The notes: a model not told the origin generated them from the letters alone. Positions 32,169 to 41,960 are shown, numbered from the stretch's first letter. The stretch: 64,000 nucleotides of DNA from Blautia sp. XA-2221 (GCF_028767025.1 NZ_JAJQXX010000009.1:1-64000), one strand, 5' to 3'. Program-made: numbers and translations.

Positions 32169-33107
32169 ATGAAAAGAATGCAAAATCAAGCAAAGTCCGT
32201 AAGCAAGCGAACGTTGAGAGAAAAGATGACTTATGTGAAGAAAAACTGGCAGTTATATCTTTTTTTCCTGATGCCAGGACTTTTACTGACAATTATTTTT
32301 AAGTATCTCCCGATGGGAGGGCTTCTGATTGCTTTTGAAGACTACAATGTAATAAAAGGAGTTCTTGGTAGTCCCTGGGTAGGGCTTGAGTATTTCAGAC
32401 GATTCTTATCTTCACCAGATTTTATGAACTATCTGATGAATACGTTGAAATTGAGTATCTATGGATTACTGTGGGGATTTCCGGTTCCAATCATTCTTGC
32501 ATTGCTTCTGAATCGTATTCGTAAGACCGGAATTAAGAAGAAAGTGCAGCTTTTGATCTATATGCCAAACTTTATTTCAGTCATCGTGCTTTGTGGTATG
32601 GTTCGTATGCTTTTATCTCCTGTAGGCCCACTGAATAAAGTATTAGGAATCAGTACAAACTGGATGACAATGCCTTCTGCATTCCGGACAATTTACATTG
32701 CAAGTGGAATCTGGCAGACCGCAGGATGGGCATCTATCATGTACACAGCAGCACTGGCGAATGCCAGCAAGGAGCTGGAAGAAGCAGCCCTCATGGATGG
32801 AGCGAATCTTCTGCAGCAGATCTGGTATGTAGAATTGCCGGCAATTAAGAATATCATTGTAATTCAGTTTATTTTGCAGGCTGGAAATATCATGAGTATT
32901 GGTTTCGAAAAAGCTTATGCTTTACAGACAGATATGAACCTTCCGGCATCAGAAATCCTGTCTACATATGTATACCGTATTGGACTTCTGAATGGAGACT
33001 ATGGATATTCGACAGCGGTAGGTCTTTTCAATTCAGTTGTAAATGTTATCTTGCTGATCTTTGTGAACTGGGTTGTTAAGAAACTGAATGATGGAGAAGG
33101 ATTATAG
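32169..33107 (+). CDS. Carbohydrate ABC transporter permease (LplB-like)
   Basis: This 312-aa protein has six predicted membrane segments and the EAA loop NASKELEEAALMDGANLLQQ near residue 205, which contacts the ATPase. The family is the CUT1-type LplB permease that works with a separate permease and lipoprotein. The ATG at 32169 has TGGAGG upstream; an earlier in-frame ATG lacks a site. It is first in the operon permease-permease-binding protein-GH32. No ATPase gene is present, so a shared MsmK-like ATPase is expected elsewhere. Confidence 0.9.
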   Translation: MKRMQNQAKSVSKRTLREKMTYVKKNWQLYLFFLMPGLLLTIIFKYLPMGGLLIAFEDYNVIKGVLGSPWVGLEYFRRFLSSPDFMNYLMNTLKLSIYGLLWGFPVPIILALLLNRIRKTGIKKKVQLLIYMPNFISVIVLCGMVRMLLSPVGPLNKVLGISTNWMTMPSAFRTIYIASGIWQTAGWASIMYTAALANASKELEEAALMDGANLLQQIWYVELPAIKNIIVIQFILQAGNIMSIGFEKAYALQTDMNLPASEILSTYVYRIGLLNGDYGYSTAVGLFNSVVNVILLIFVNWVVKKLNDGEGL

Positions 33108-33123
33108 AAAAGAGGGAGAAGAG

Positions 33124-34017
33124 ATGGAGAAAAAAAAGAGAAAATATTCAAGGACAGACAAAGTAATCCTTGGAATCGGATTTACTATTCTTGGTTTATT
33201 CGTCCTTTCTATAGCGATACCGATTATTTATGTAGTACTCGCATCCTTTATGGATCCTACTGTTTTGAATAACCAGGGATTGAGTTTTAACACCAAGGAC
33301 TGGACATTAGACGCATATCGAAGAGTATTAGAGAACGAAATGATCTGGCGTGGATTTTTGAATTCCTTCCTGTATTCACTTGCATTTGCAGTAATTTCTG
33401 TTTTTGTGACATTACTGGCTGCGTATCCACTGTCAAAGAAGGAATTTGTAGGAAGAGACTTTTTCAATGTTATTTTCCTGATCACAATGTTCTTTGGTGG
33501 TGGAATGATTCCTACATTTATCCTGATCAATCAGCTGCACATGGTTAATACAGTGTGGGCAATCCTGATTCCAGGAGCATTTAATGTATGGAATATGATT
33601 CTTGCCAGAACTTATTATCAGTCAATCCCGACAGAATTAAGAGAAGCATCTGCGATTGACGGTGCAAATGAGATCCAGCATTTCTTTAAAATCATGCTTC
33701 CGGTATGTAAGCCAATCATCGCAGTACTGGCACTCTGGTCTTTTGTTGGAATGTGGAACAGTTATTTCGATGCAATGATTTATCTGAATGATGCAAATCT
33801 TCAGCCATTACAGCTGGTACTCCGTTCCATCCTGGTACAGAATACACCACAGCCTGGAATGATCGCTGATATTCAGAGTACAGCAGAAATGGCAAAAGTA
33901 GCAGAACAGCTGAAATATGCAACGATCGTAGTATCAAGTTTACCACTGTTAGTAATGTACCCATTCTTCCAGAAATACTTTGATGAAGGAATTATGGTCG
34001 GATCGGTAAAAGGCTAA
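33124..34017 (+). CDS. Carbohydrate ABC transporter permease (LplC/YtcP-like)
   Basis: This 297-aa protein has six membrane segments and an EAA motif TELREASAIDGANEIQHFFK near residue 185. It forms the heterodimeric channel with the preceding permease. The ATG at 33124 follows GAGGGAGAAGAG and lies 16 bases after the upstream stop. It belongs to the CUT1 family of oligosaccharide importers. Confidence 0.9.
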   Translation: MEKKKRKYSRTDKVILGIGFTILGLFVLSIAIPIIYVVLASFMDPTVLNNQGLSFNTKDWTLDAYRRVLENEMIWRGFLNSFLYSLAFAVISVFVTLLAAYPLSKKEFVGRDFFNVIFLITMFFGGGMIPTFILINQLHMVNTVWAILIPGAFNVWNMILARTYYQSIPTELREASAIDGANEIQHFFKIMLPVCKPIIAVLALWSFVGMWNSYFDAMIYLNDANLQPLQLVLRSILVQNTPQPGMIADIQSTAEMAKVAEQLKYATIVVSSLPLLVMYPFFQKYFDEGIMVGSVKG

Positions 34018-34038
34018 TAAGAAAGGAACGATACAGAT

Positions 34039-35718
34039 ATGAAGAAAAGAAAAGTAAATGCATTGCTTGCAATTATACTGTCCCTGACGATGATGGTGGG
34101 AGTTGCAGGATGTGGGAAAAAGCAGCAGCTTGAGGCTGAAATTGATCCGGGTACACCTGTATCGGAGGTGCAGTTTCCATTAAAGGAAACTGCAGAGCTT
34201 TCCTTTATTACAAGTGCACCGGCTACATCAACACAGGATCCGAATGAACGAGTAATTTTTCAGCGAATGGAAGAGCAGACCAATGTTCATATTGACTGGA
34301 CTTGTTTTGTATCGGATCAGTTCTCTGATAAGAAGAATCTGGCGCTTGCACAATTTGGAAATCTGCCAGATGGATTATTCAATGCCGGAATGAGTGATTA
34401 TGATCTGTTGCGTTATGCAAAACAGGGGATTATCATTCCGCTGGAAAATCTGATAGATAAATATATGCCGAATTTACAGGCAGTGTTTGAAAAATATCCA
34501 GAATACAGGACAATGTGCACCGCACCAGATGGACATATTTATTCCTTCCCATGGATTGAACAGCTTGGTTCTGGGAAAGAAGCCATTCAGGCAATCGGAG
34601 ATATTCCGTATATTAATAAAAAATGGTTGGATTATCTAGGACTCGAGATTCCGACAACAACAGATGAACTGGAACAGGTATTGATTCAATTCCGTGATCA
34701 TGCAGATGAGCTTGAAAAAGAATTTTCGATTGAAGGTGCTGTGATTCCAATGTCATTTATCATCAATAATGGTGACCAGGATCCGGCAATTCTGCTCAAT
34801 GGATTTGGAGAAGGCTATGGAGATACAGGAGATCATTTCGCTGTAACGGACGAAGGAAAAGTTATTTATACAACCGTTCAGGAAGGATACAAAGAAGGAA
34901 TTGAGTGGTTACATAAACTTGTAACAGAGGATCTGGTCGACCCGGAAGCATTTACACAAGAGTGGTCTACTTATGTCGCCAAAGGAAAGAATCACCGCTA
35001 TGGTCTCTGCTTTACATGGGATATCGCCAATATTGATAATAATGAAGATTATGTTATGCTGCCGGCTCTGACAGGACCAGATGGTATGCGGAACATTACA
35101 AGACAGAATAACAGTGAAACAAGTGGATATGATCGTGGAAGATGTGTTCTTACATCCAGCTGCCGTAACACAGCACTTGCTGCTGCATGGATCGATCAGA
35201 TGTATGCACCACTTCAGTCACCGCAGAATAACTGGGGAACTTATGGAGAGAAGGATTCCTTTAACATTTTTGAACTGTCTACCAATAAAGATGGTGGAGA
35301 AATGCTGAAACACATGGATCTGGGGGATCAGTCTCCGGTAGAAGTACGTGAAGCACAATCTGTAAATGGTCCTCTTGCAGTTCTGAATGAATATTATGAC
35401 GTCTATGTAACACAGCCAGAGGATGCAAAATGGCGTCTGGACAATATGCATGAAACTTATTTACAGGATATGAACAGTAAATATGTTTATCCAAACGTAT
35501 TCATGAGCATTGATGATACCAATAAAGTATCTCAGTATGATACAGATATCAAAAAATATGCAGAACAGAAGAAAGCAGACTGGATCCTGAATGGCGGAAT
35601 TGAAAAAGAGTGGGATTTTTATCTGAAGAAAATGGAACAGTATGGACTTTCTGATTATATTTCAATTAAACAGAAATACTTTGATGAGTATCAGAAGTCG
35701 TTGAGTGAAGAAAAATAA
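34039..35718 (+). CDS. Extracellular solute-binding lipoprotein
   Basis: This 559-aa protein has a type II signal peptide: a basic start, a hydrophobic core and a lipobox with Cys25 (VGVAGC). It should be anchored outside the membrane. The length and sequence (QFGNLPDGLFNAGMSDYDLL, DEYQKSL end) fit the large binding proteins that partner LplB/LplC permeases. It should capture sucrose or fructo-oligosaccharides, judging by the downstream GH32 and fructokinase; this specificity is inferred. Confidence 0.88.
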   Translation: MKKRKVNALLAIILSLTMMVGVAGCGKKQQLEAEIDPGTPVSEVQFPLKETAELSFITSAPATSTQDPNERVIFQRMEEQTNVHIDWTCFVSDQFSDKKNLALAQFGNLPDGLFNAGMSDYDLLRYAKQGIIIPLENLIDKYMPNLQAVFEKYPEYRTMCTAPDGHIYSFPWIEQLGSGKEAIQAIGDIPYINKKWLDYLGLEIPTTTDELEQVLIQFRDHADELEKEFSIEGAVIPMSFIINNGDQDPAILLNGFGEGYGDTGDHFAVTDEGKVIYTTVQEGYKEGIEWLHKLVTEDLVDPEAFTQEWSTYVAKGKNHRYGLCFTWDIANIDNNEDYVMLPALTGPDGMRNITRQNNSETSGYDRGRCVLTSSCRNTALAAAWIDQMYAPLQSPQNNWGTYGEKDSFNIFELSTNKDGGEMLKHMDLGDQSPVEVREAQSVNGPLAVLNEYYDVYVTQPEDAKWRLDNMHETYLQDMNSKYVYPNVFMSIDDTNKVSQYDTDIKKYAEQKKADWILNGGIEKEWDFYLKKMEQYGLSDYISIKQKYFDEYQKSLSEEK

Positions 35719-35743
35719 CGATACAAACAACAGGAGAATTTTC

Positions 35744-37228
35744 ATGAGTGAGATGTTAGAAAAGGCTAGAAAATATGAAGCTGAACAGGGGCTGCAGATA
35801 AAAGCAGAGGATCGACCGGCTTTTCATGTGAGTCCATATGTTGGATGGATGAATGATCCAAATGGTTTTTCCTGCTATCAGGGAGAGTATCATTTGTTTT
35901 ACCAGTATAATCCATATGATACACATTGGAACAGTATGCACTGGGGCCATGTGGTAAGTAAAGATCTGCTTCACTGGGAATATCTTCCGGCAGCTCTGGC
36001 ACCGGATGAAGATTATGATAAGATAGGATGTTTTTCAGGAAGTGCAATAGAACTGGACGACGGCAGACAGCTGCTGATTTATACTGCTGTAGATCAGGAG
36101 ACGCTTGAAGATGGAACGGCAAGGGATATTCAGACACAGGCAGTGGCTGTTGGAGATGGAAAAAATTATAAGAAATATGAAAAGAATCCGGTTCTGACAG
36201 CTAAAGACTTGCCGGAAGGTGCAAGTAAAGTGGATTTCCGGGATCCAAAGATCTGGAAAGAAAAAGATGGGTACTTCTATTGTGTGATCGGAAGCCGTCC
36301 GGCAGATGGAAGTGGACAGATTCTTCTTTATAAAAGTGCAGATGGATTTGAATGGGAATTTGTCAGTGTACTGGCAGAAAATAAAAAACGTTATGGAAAG
36401 ATGTGGGAGTGTCCGGACTTTTTCGAATTAGATGGAAAACATGTTCTTCTGACAAGTCCACAGGACATGTTGCCGGAAGGACTGGAGTTCCATAATGGAA
36501 ATGGGACCTTATGTATCATCGGAGAGATGGATCCGGAGACACATACCTTAAAAGAAGAGACAGTACAAAGCGTCGATTATGGAATGGATTATTATGCAAT
36601 GCAGACTTTGCTTGCACCGGATGGCCGTAGAATTATGATTGCCTGGATGCAGAACTGGGATACGACTGCTCATCGTTGTAATGACTCAAAATGGTTTGCG
36701 CAAATGAGTCTGCCGAGAGAAGTGTCTGTCAAAAACGGAAGACTTTATCAGACTCCGATCAAAGAACTCGATGCAATGCGTAAAGACAGAGTTGAGTACA
36801 ACGATGTAGTAATAGATAATGATGCGATCACATTAGACAAAATCGAAGGACGAACTATAGATATGGAACTTGTGATACGTCCGGAAGATAAAGAAAATGT
36901 GTATAAGAAATTTGTATTACGTTTTGCACAAAATGAGAAGTTTTATACAGAATTAAGTTTCCGCCCGGATGAGTCTGTCCTGAAAATTGACAGAAAATTT
37001 TCAGGAACCGAACGAGCATTAGTTCATCAGAGAAGGTGTCTGGTAAATGGCGATGCCAATGAATTAAAGCTTCGTGTGATCTTGGATAGATTCAGTGCTG
37101 AAATATTTATTAATGACGGTAAGCAGGTTATGTCTGCTGTTATATTTACAGAACAAGAGGCAAAAGGAATTTCATTCTTTGCTGAAGGTGCAGCTAAAAT
37201 CGATATAGTGAAATACAATCTGGTTTAG
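35744..37228 (+). CDS. GH32 sucrose or fructan hydrolase
   Basis: This 494-aa protein has the GH32 five-bladed propeller motifs: WMNDPNG at residues 35-41 with the nucleophile Asp, RDPK near 164 as transition-state stabiliser, and ECPD near 221 carrying the acid-base Glu. A C-terminal beta-sandwich completes it. No signal peptide is seen, so it cleaves imported sucrose or short fructans in the cytoplasm. Because uptake is by ABC transporter and not PTS, the substrate is probably not phosphorylated. The ATG at 35744 has AGGAG upstream. Confidence 0.93.
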   Translation: MSEMLEKARKYEAEQGLQIKAEDRPAFHVSPYVGWMNDPNGFSCYQGEYHLFYQYNPYDTHWNSMHWGHVVSKDLLHWEYLPAALAPDEDYDKIGCFSGSAIELDDGRQLLIYTAVDQETLEDGTARDIQTQAVAVGDGKNYKKYEKNPVLTAKDLPEGASKVDFRDPKIWKEKDGYFYCVIGSRPADGSGQILLYKSADGFEWEFVSVLAENKKRYGKMWECPDFFELDGKHVLLTSPQDMLPEGLEFHNGNGTLCIIGEMDPETHTLKEETVQSVDYGMDYYAMQTLLAPDGRRIMIAWMQNWDTTAHRCNDSKWFAQMSLPREVSVKNGRLYQTPIKELDAMRKDRVEYNDVVIDNDAITLDKIEGRTIDMELVIRPEDKENVYKKFVLRFAQNEKFYTELSFRPDESVLKIDRKFSGTERALVHQRRCLVNGDANELKLRVILDRFSAEIFINDGKQVMSAVIFTEQEAKGISFFAEGAAKIDIVKYNLV

Positions 37229-37269
37229 GACAAAAATTATATTGAAATTGAAGATGCATGGATAATGAT

Positions 37270-37298
37270 AGGGGATTCCTGAAACGGGAATCCCTTTT
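37270..37298 (+). terminator. Terminator between GH32 and fructokinase genes
   Basis: GGGATTCC (37272-37279) pairs with GGAATCCC (37287-37294) and is followed by TTTT. It probably reduces rather than abolishes transcription of the fructokinase gene. Confidence 0.75.
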
Positions 37299-37363
37299 GC
37301 ATATAGGAGCATAGTATCAATGATAGAAGAAATGTCGTTTTTTGCGGCAGAATGGAGAATATG

Positions 37364-38323
37364 ATGAAAAAATATGATGTAGTGGCACTTGGAGAATTGT
37401 TAATTGATTTTACAGAAAATGGAAAAAGTAATCAGGGAAACCCACTTTTTGAGGCAAATCCAGGAGGCGCACCCTGCAATGTACTTGCAATGCTGACGAA
37501 ACTAGGACATAAGACGGCATTCATCGGAAAAGTAGGTGAAGACTTTTTCGGAGAACAGCTGAGAGATGTGATAACAGAAGTAGGGATTGATGCAAAAGGA
37601 TTATGTACAGACAAGGAAATCCATACAACACTGGCAATGGTGCATACTTATCCGGATGGAGACAGAGATTTCTCATTTTATCGAAATCCGGGAGCAGACA
37701 TGATGTTGAATAAAACGGAAGTTCAGGCAGAACTTATTAAAGAAACAAAAATCTTCCATTTCGGAACATTGTCTATGACACATGAAGGAGTACGTGAAGC
37801 AACAAAAGAAGCAATCCATATTGCAGAAGAGTCTGGTGCAGTTATTTCTTTTGATCCGAACTTACGTCCACCTCTTTGGAATTCTTTGGATGAGGCAAAG
37901 GAACAGGTATTATATGGATTAGCACACTGTCATATTCTGAAAATTTCAGATAATGAGATTCAGTGGCTGACAGGTGAAGAAGATTATACTGCCGGGGTAA
38001 ACTGGATTAGAGAAAGATATCAGATTCAGTTGATTCTTGTATCTATGGGGAAAGAAGGAAGTCGTGCATACTATAACGGAACGATGGTAGAAGTAAAACC
38101 GTTCCTTCAGAAAAATACAATTGAGACAACAGGAGCAGGAGATACATTCTGTGGTTGTGTATTACATTATATTTGTGAACACGGAATGGAAGGTTTAGAT
38201 GAAAATAAACTAAAGGAAATGTTGACTTTTGCAAATGCAGCAGCATCTGTGATCACAACAAGAAAAGGAGCATTGCGTGTAATGCCGACGAGGGATGAAA
38301 TTCAGAAAACATGTGAAATGTGA
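37364..38323 (+). CDS. PfkB-family fructokinase
   Basis: This 319-aa protein has the PfkB signatures: an N-terminal GELLIDF with NPGGAPCNVLAMLTKLG, and the C-terminal ETTGAGDTFCGCVLHYI with the catalytic Asp near residue 257. It phosphorylates the fructose released by the GH32 enzyme, feeding glycolysis. GGAG stands before two adjacent ATG codons, and either could start. Its stop is only seven bases before the duplicated hsp20 fragment, so the sucrose segment ends abruptly here. Confidence 0.9.
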   Translation: MKKYDVVALGELLIDFTENGKSNQGNPLFEANPGGAPCNVLAMLTKLGHKTAFIGKVGEDFFGEQLRDVITEVGIDAKGLCTDKEIHTTLAMVHTYPDGDRDFSFYRNPGADMMLNKTEVQAELIKETKIFHFGTLSMTHEGVREATKEAIHIAEESGAVISFDPNLRPPLWNSLDEAKEQVLYGLAHCHILKISDNEIQWLTGEEDYTAGVNWIRERYQIQLILVSMGKEGSRAYYNGTMVEVKPFLQKNTIETTGAGDTFCGCVLHYICEHGMEGLDENKLKEMLTFANAAASVITTRKGALRVMPTRDEIQKTCEM

Positions 38324-38330
38324 AGATGAC

Positions 38331-38413
38331 ATTCTGAAACTTTCTGTTCCGAAGAAAGCACCGAAAGTCGTTGAAGAAAAAGATGGTTATATCGCAATTG
38401 AAGGTTAACTTCC
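38331..38413 (+). repeat. 83-bp duplicate of the hsp20 3' end
   Basis: This stretch matches 30767-30849 with three mismatches, covering the last codons, the stop and a few bases beyond hsp20 copy 2. All three differences are C/T changes, two of them silent at third positions. It has no gene of its own. The two copies bracket the 7.5-kb sucrose region as direct repeats. Confidence 0.9.
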
Positions 38414-38427
38414 CGGGTAAGCTTAAG

Positions 38428-38964
38428 ATGATGGAAAAGAAACGTCCGCAGAACTTTCTTCTTACCGGCATGAGCGATCTCTCCGGATGGAAGCCGGAAT
38501 GGAGAGATGAGGTATTTGTAAAGATCCGTGAAAATCCGCAGCATCAGTTCCTGTTCCTTACCAAGCGACCTGATTCGCTGGATTTTGATACCGATCTGGA
38601 AAACGCATGGTTTGGCGTTACGGTGACGAGGAAAGCAGAACTGTGGCGTATCGACGCCCTTCGGAAAAACGTCAGAGCAAAACATTACCATGTTACCTTT
38701 GAGCCGTTATTCGATGATCCCGGCACAGTTGACCTTTCCGGAATCAATTGGATCGTTGTCGGCACCATGACCGGAGCTCAGAGCAGGAAGATTCATACGG
38801 AGCCGGAATGGGCATGGTCTCTGACGGACCAGGCACATAAGCTTGGCATTCCGGTGTTTATGAAGGAAGACCTTGTCCCTATCATAGGGGATGAAAATAT
38901 GATTCAGGAAATGCCGGAAGAATTTAATAAAGTGTTAGAGGTACAGAAATCATGGAAGAAGTAA
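38428..38964 (+). pseudogene. DUF5131-type radical SAM protein, N-terminus missing
   Basis: The encoded 178 residues (QNFLLTGMSDLSGWKPEWRD, QHQFLFLTKRPDSL and NWIVVGTMTGAQSRKIH) match the middle and end of DUF5131/Gp37-Gp68 radical SAM proteins. The N-terminal part with the CxxxCxxC iron-sulphur motif is absent, replaced by the hsp20 duplicate. Without the cluster it cannot be an active radical enzyme. An ATG with a weak AAG site is available, so it might still be translated. It is one base from the next radical SAM gene. Confidence 0.65.
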
Positions 38965-39860
38965 TGAATGGAATCCTCATTCGTGAGGTGGAAACAAAGA
39001 ACATCATGACTAAGTCTAGTCTGCCGGTAGGCGGTTACTCGGTCAATCCCTATGTGGGCTGTACACATGCCTGCAAGTATTGCTATGCTTCTTTTATGAA
39101 GCGCTTTACCGGGCACAAGGAGGAATGGGGCACTTTCCTTGATGTGAAGCATTGGCCGGAAATTAAAAATCCGAAGAAATATGCCGGACAGCGGGTGGTC
39201 ATCGGTTCTGTGACAGATGGCTACAATCCACAGGAGGAGCAATTCGGGAATACCAGAAAACTTCTGGAGCAGCTGATCGGCAGTGACGCAGATATTCTGA
39301 TCTGCACAAAGTCGGATCTTGTGGTACGGGATATTGATCTGTTGAAGAAGCTTGGACGTGTAACCGTTTCATGGTCGATCAACACACTAGATGAAAATTT
39401 CAAGAACGATATGGATTCTGCTTCGAGCATTGAGCACCGTATCGCTGCTATGAAGCAGGTATATGAGGCAGGTATCCGTACAGTCTGTTTCGTATCCCCG
39501 GTATTCCCCGGTATCACGGATTTTGAAGCAATCTTTGAGCGGGTAAAGAATCAGTGCGATCTGTTCTGGCTCGAAAATCTCAATCTTCGAGGCGGTTTCA
39601 AAAAGACAATTATGGATTATATCGCCGGAAAATATCCTGATCTTGTACCACTTTACGACGAGATCTATAACAAGCATAACCGCAGCTACTTTGAAGCACT
39701 TGAAGTAAAAGCTGAGAAAATGGCTAAGAAGTATGATTGTGCCTTTGTGGATAATGAAATGCCTTATGGCAGAGTCCCGCAGGGGCATCCGGTGATCGTG
39801 GATTATTTCTATCATGAGGAAATCCGTGGGACAGAGAATACCGGAAAAAGAAATCGCTAA
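38964..39860 (+). CDS. SPL-like radical SAM protein
   Basis: This 298-aa protein has the radical SAM cluster motif CTHACKYCY near residue 33, RVVIGSVTDGYNPQEEQF and KLLEQLIGSDADILICTKSD, typical of the spore photoproduct lyase-like group with unknown substrate. The start codon overlaps the upstream stop (TAATG). In intact loci the upstream DUF5131 gene probably encodes a partner. Two adjacent radical SAM genes of this kind suggest a conserved but uncharacterised two-protein system. Confidence 0.8.
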   Translation: MNGILIREVETKNIMTKSSLPVGGYSVNPYVGCTHACKYCYASFMKRFTGHKEEWGTFLDVKHWPEIKNPKKYAGQRVVIGSVTDGYNPQEEQFGNTRKLLEQLIGSDADILICTKSDLVVRDIDLLKKLGRVTVSWSINTLDENFKNDMDSASSIEHRIAAMKQVYEAGIRTVCFVSPVFPGITDFEAIFERVKNQCDLFWLENLNLRGGFKKTIMDYIAGKYPDLVPLYDEIYNKHNRSYFEALEVKAEKMAKKYDCAFVDNEMPYGRVPQGHPVIVDYFYHEEIRGTENTGKRNR

Positions 39861-39981
39861 ATTCAAGTTTGTAGAATACAAAATTTAATATGAAATGTGA
39901 GATAGAGCGTATGGAAATAATCTATACGTTCTATTTTTTTGCCTTTTTGAAAAAAGTGATTAAAAAACTATTGACATTTTG

Positions 39982-40968
39982 TTACTGGAAAAGAGTGTTT
40001 ATATCTTTTATTTCTTTTAGCTGAAAAGTACAGTATTCCTTCAGGTTACTTCTGGTTGTAAACAAAATCTGGTAGCGATATTTTAATACTACTGACAGAA
40101 AGCTGTCCTGTGTCGCAGTGACATTAAAATTATCTATGATAAGCAGAGTATCGGATTTCAGGGAACGAAGGAAACGGTTATGTCTTTGAAACCGTTCCTG
40201 TTCAGTGCTTTCCGGCAGATCGTCAATAAAATCCATGTCAGTAATATCCTGATGAAGATTGCCGGTATATTCTACATAAAGGATATTGGTGTATTGCTTT
40301 ATGTACCGCTTTGCGTAGGCTTTGGCAAGTTCACTTTTTCCGATTCCGGCGATTCCGCAAAGAAAAACATGACGGTTTTCCTCAAGCATGGTATATAATT
40401 CTTCCAGTTCTTTATCTCTTCCGATAAAATGACGGCATGGTTTCGGAACCTCACTGTCCATAATATAATCCAGCACAATGGGGGATAAAGCGCCTCCGGC
40501 GAGCTGCTTCTGATTTTTGGTATTACGTTTGATGAATTGGCGTTCCATGCCAAAAGAAATCAGTTTTGCAAGAAACAGCAGTCTTGAACTGGCTGGTTTA
40601 TATAAGGGAGTCAGATTTTTCTTTTTCGCATCTGAGATGCTGTCATCCTGAATGAATAAAGTGTAAATATCTTGTATAGCCATATTACAGTCAGACATCA
40701 GTGGAAGAAGATTCTGGTGGATGGTATGGGCTAATTTTTCCTGATTGGATGGCTTGGAATAGTAAGTGGATATTTTAGGACTGATTTTAGCCTGACCAGT
40801 CATCCAGCGGCAAACCAGACCGTTATCCATTGAAAAATCCTGATTTGCCGAATCATCCATAAAATCTTCAAATAATTCGTATAAAAAATCAGGCTGACTC
40901 ATTTGATTACTTTCGCTGATATGATTTTTTAAGCAAGTGCTAATAGAAGAAAAATCGCATCGATTCAA
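39982..40968 (-). pseudogene. STAND NTPase, C-terminally truncated, unit B
   Basis: These 328 residues match the first 43 percent of the intact STAND protein at 14061, from the TTG-start NRCDFSSI through Walker A GIAGIGKSELAKAYAKRY and Walker B TLLIIDNFNVTATQ. They stop right after LFQ, losing the winged-helix and TPR sensor regions. TTGACATTTT lies at the break (39971-39980) and also beside the unit C break. It could yield an N-terminal fragment with a complete P-loop but no sensor. Confidence 0.8.
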
Positions 40969-41153
40969 TAGAAATTCCCCTTTCGTAGTTAAGATTAAGT
41001 ATATCTATCATAACACGAACATACATTCGAATTCAAGGGAATGCGGATATTTTTAAAGTGATTGTGTCAATTTACAATCAAATTCTATTCAATGTGGTTT
41101 TCCGGCAGGTTCTGTAAAATAAGCTCAGATCAAAACAATAACAGGAGGAGCTT

Positions 41154-41288
41154 ATGCAACAGAATATTGAATTTGAGCGGTGCATTGATTTTCTGGTACG
41201 GATGATTGATAAGTACGGCGCTGAAGTCCTCCGGGAGTTGGAGGAAGAAAAACAGAATAAGGAAGAAAAAGAAGCGGCAGTTTTCTGA
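41154..41288 (+). CDS. Conserved microprotein of the cassette, unit B
   Basis: This 44-aa protein starts at an ATG behind AGGAGGAGCTT. It has the core NIEFERCIDFLVRMIDKYG and VLRELEEEKQNK shared with units A and C. The ribosome-binding region and about 40 bp of upstream sequence are almost identical to unit C, so the gene is conserved with its regulatory region even though the adjacent STAND gene is truncated. Confidence 0.65.
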   Translation: MQQNIEFERCIDFLVRMIDKYGAEVLRELEEEKQNKEEKEAAVF

Positions 41289-41327
41289 AATACAAAATGT
41301 AAATCAGACTGTCGTTTTTTTGTGAAA

Positions 41328-41816
41328 TTATTCGGTTGCGTTATCTTTTACTTCTGCAAGCATAATCTGCTCTAGTTGGTCAATATCTGGAAATACCACT
41401 TTTTTGCCTCTGGAATGAAGTTGACGAATTTTTTTCATACGTGTTGTTACTTCCCTGTGAATGGAATGCTTAACAGGAACCGGATTATTATTTCGAGTAT
41501 GTATATGGTCAAGATAGTAATCTCTGATTGGAAACATATTCTGGAGAAGAAAAGCAGCTTCTTTTCCATCAAATTCACCTAAAACAATCGTTAGGCACTT
41601 TCCGTATTTAGCCACCTGTTTATCGTGTATTGCTTTAAACTTTTCTACACGAGAACTGAGTGGAACCATCCATAACAGAGAAGTTTTATTGTCACGCAGA
41701 CAGTAAAAAGTAGGACGGTATGTACCGCCCTCTTTGTTCTGCATTAAGTTGGAATCCTGTACTTTTTCAAAGTATTCATCTTTAATATGGTAAACGTATC
41801 CTTCTTGATATATCAT
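41328..41816 (-). CDS. Type III toxin, CptN/ToxN-like endoribonuclease
   Basis: This 162-aa protein fits the ToxN/AbiQ-CptN fold by length and pattern: YHIKDEYFEKVQD at the start, FYCLRDNKTSLLWMVPLSSR as central strand pair and HREVTTRMKKIRQLHSRGKK near the end. The decisive evidence is context. Directly upstream are 46-bp tandem repeats, a GC-rich terminator hairpin and a strong promoter, the exact order promoter-RNA antitoxin repeats-terminator-toxin of type III systems. The ATG at 41816 follows AGGTGA. The protein match is from memory of the family, so the CptIN label is tentative. Confidence 0.7.
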   Translation of the reverse strand: MIYQEGYVYHIKDEYFEKVQDSNLMQNKEGGTYRPTFYCLRDNKTSLLWMVPLSSRVEKFKAIHDKQVAKYGKCLTIVLGEFDGKEAAFLLQNMFPIRDYYLDHIHTRNNNPVPVKHSIHREVTTRMKKIRQLHSRGKKVVFPDIDQLEQIMLAEVKDNATE

Positions 41817-41836
41817 GTTTATCACCTATAAAATAA

Positions 41837-41960
41837 GCCCTGCCATGCGGCAGGGCCGAAATTTTCGAGCCGGACATTTATTAGACGCTTCCGGTGAGCG
41901 AACAATATTTTCGAGCCGATCACTTATAAGCCGCCAACGGTGGGCGAACAATATTTTCGA
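41837..41960 (-). ncRNA. RNA antitoxin array (46-nt repeats) with terminator, unit B
   Basis: TTTTCGA-headed 46-bp units recur at 41862, 41908 and 41954, giving two full repeats and a partial one. On the minus strand they are followed by GCCCTGCC-GCAT-GGCAGGGC (41856-41837) and a T-rich tract, then the toxin gene. Each repeat would be cut out by the toxin and would fold to inhibit it, as in ToxIN and CptIN. Confidence 0.78.
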
